From the NCBI GenBank assembly GCA_029204225.1, contig CM055107.1:7538873-7602872 (forward strand): DNA of 64,000 nt. The letters run 5' to 3'. The translations under genes and the position numbers were made by a program. The notes beneath the pieces are model-generated. The model saw only the letters and a program-made list of their open reading frames with translations. It had not been told where the DNA came from and ran no database searches. Positions 62,456 through 64,000 of this stretch are shown here, piece by piece. The DNA comes from Diphasiastrum complanatum. Taxonomy: Eukaryota; Streptophyta; Lycopodiopsida; Lycopodiales; Lycopodiaceae. Positions within the stretch are counted from its first letter, which is position 1. Every line of letters starts with the position of its first letter.

Positions 62456-63300
62456 TGATGGTATGATTTTCTCATTCATCAAAATTCTCAATTTTTTAAT
62501 GCTAAATCATAAGCCTCTGGCTGTAGTGCATAAGATACATCATGCATAAAATTCTCAATTTTTTAATGCTAAATCATAAGCCTCTGGCTGTAGTGCATAA
62601 GTGATATATCTACGTATATTTTTAAAAGCTTTCTCGTGAAACTTAATTCTATGGTATTGTTCTCAAAAGCTTGCAGTCGTACTCATCAAAGATAGTAAGT
62701 AATGGGCACTAATTGGATTTCTACAAAGCACTTATAGTGTCTAAGTCATCTATCAGAATACATTACTGTATTATCGTTTAAGATTGCATTTCTTTGTTAA
62801 AGCCACATCTAAATCAAGGCCTAGCATTTGGTTCCTCAAGCACTTTACCAATGCAAGATGCTGCTGAATTCACACGTGTGGGATGCCCTACACATGTATT
62901 TTTGATCTCTTAAGCACAATAACACCATAAAGATCAGACTAACATTGGTTGTCAATACGAAAGCTGATCATACAAGCAATATTATTGTGTTACAAGCAAG
63001 ATCTGTCAACAAAACATAAAACAAAGCATCATAAATGCCTCTACTCGACTAGAGAGAGAAAATAGCAAGTACAAAACTCGTGGAGAGAGAGAGGGCACAA
63101 AGAGCTTGTTTCCAAATTTGCATTACACACAAATTTCATCATTTTCTCAATGAGAGTACATCACATATATATAGATCCATGGACTCTTCTCCTACTTTGA
63201 GTTGAATTGGAGTTGTGGATCCACCTCTCAAGCTATCTAGACTTATCCAAGCCACCTCACTATGTCTAATTGTGCCACATAGTCTTTTCATGCATTAAAT
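62456..63300 (-). repeat. LTR-like stretch
   Basis: TGTGATGGTATG begins exactly where the copia RT start breaks off. It has TTCACACGTGTGGG at 62869-62882 and a minus-strand TATA (CTATATATATG) near 63165. That is the same palindrome-TATA order as in elements B and D, so an LTR on the minus strand is likely. The right end is not found. Confidence 0.42.
62481..62600. repeat. 67-bp-period duplication
   Basis: AAAATTCTCAATTTTTTAAT opens a 53-bp word present at 62481-62533 and 62548-62600, apparently identical. Confidence 0.93.
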
Positions 63301-64000
63301 GTGACATGTAAAGTACAAATGACAATTCCTATGGTAGCTCGAGTTTTTACTTCTACTTACCTTGAATATTTTATTCTAAGATGGGTCTTTACTAAGCCAA
63401 AAGAACTCAATTCATCTTTGGCATTTTTAGGACCCATACTCACAACATTAGATAGATTTTTTAATATTTTGACAGATGCTTGGTCTTAGAGGCATTACCA
63501 TTATATCGAAGGTTCTCCTTTATCAAATCAAGACAATACTCTCTCTTCGAAGGCAAATGTAGGTCATAAGGCTCTCATTTTCTCTCTTATCGGAAGGAGG
63601 CCAGGCCGCGACTGTTGCCACGGCACGGCCAGCGAGTAGTTTTTTGGCCCTCCAACACATACTTCTGAGACAGATAGGGCAGAATCTAGGGCTGATGGAG
63701 ATCAGTGTGAAGCTAGCAGCGCCTCCACATAGGTCTCAACAACAGTTAGGGCATATTCAGATTTGGCAGCCCAACGGTTTTTTAGCGCGCACCAAAGATC
63801 AGATCTGCGGCAGCCTCCAGCGCACCATAACTTTTCTTTCTTCGTTACTCAGTCATTTCCAACAGTGCATTTTGCTCATCATCTAACCAAAGTTTTACAA
63901 CCAGCCAGCGTCTACTATGTCAAACTCCTGAATGGCTATCCATGGTCATTTTTCACCAGTGAACTCAGGAAGGGGAGCATTTGATCAGACACCAAAACCG
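63301..64000. other. No recognisable gene
   Basis: 63590-63830 is GC-richer and exon-like, but no protein is recognised. Confidence 0.3.

Noticed and set aside
63590-63830. GC-richer stretch as a host exon
   Set aside because: No splice-consistent frame or recognisable protein could be supported.

Overview
The window is plant nuclear DNA, most likely from a flowering plant. At its left edge is a plastid isoprenoid gene split by short GT-AG introns, and almost everything after it is nested LTR-retrotransposon debris, long (TC)n and (AC)n microsatellites and tandem duplications. I cannot name the species. Two host genes can be supported. One is the 3' half of HDS/ispG (MEP pathway, [4Fe-4S] enzyme) at 153-2441 on +. 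The other is a small predicted secreted protein at 19507-19911 on -.

Layout. 1-2.4 kb: HDS. 2.4-5.2 kb: no recognisable gene. 5.2-16.9 kb: a three-level copia nest. Old copia fragments are split by decayed element A (6176-16395, +), which is itself split by young element B (8834-14049, -). 16.9-27.7 kb: mostly gene-free, holding an LTR-like stretch, a palindrome cluster, the small secreted-protein gene, a tRNA-headed SINE-like stretch, tandem duplications of 60, 121 and 258 bp, and long microsatellites. 28.0-31.1 kb: copia C (+). 33.6-40.6 kb: a gypsy remnant and copia D (both -), with a 307-codon frame of unknown origin where D should carry reverse transcriptase. 40.6-51.2 kb: gypsy and copia scraps, copia G, then gypsy E with a 5' LTR, an Asp-tRNA-type PBS and gag-PR-RT-RH-INT in order. 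51.3-56.4 kb: a gypsy integrase scrap, a 919-bp spacerless inverted repeat, and oppositely oriented copia scraps. 56.4-62.5 kb: gypsy F (LTR, PBS, multi-knuckle gag) joined to a second copy of family C. 62.5-64 kb: an LTR-like stretch and unassigned DNA.

The most notable item is element B. Its two 682-bp LTRs look identical, it has a perfect 5-bp target duplication, an adjacent PBS and PPT, and one uninterrupted 1008-codon gag-PR-RT-RH frame. The whole integrase region is missing, removed in frame. That is the profile of a recently moved element that must have used integrase supplied by a relative. Other points of interest are an inversion junction lying exactly at a 16-bp similarity between two RNase H motifs, the long inverted repeat, and a palindrome TTCACACGTGTG shared by several LTRs. 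Boundaries, identities and orientations were read by eye; no alignment or database search was run.
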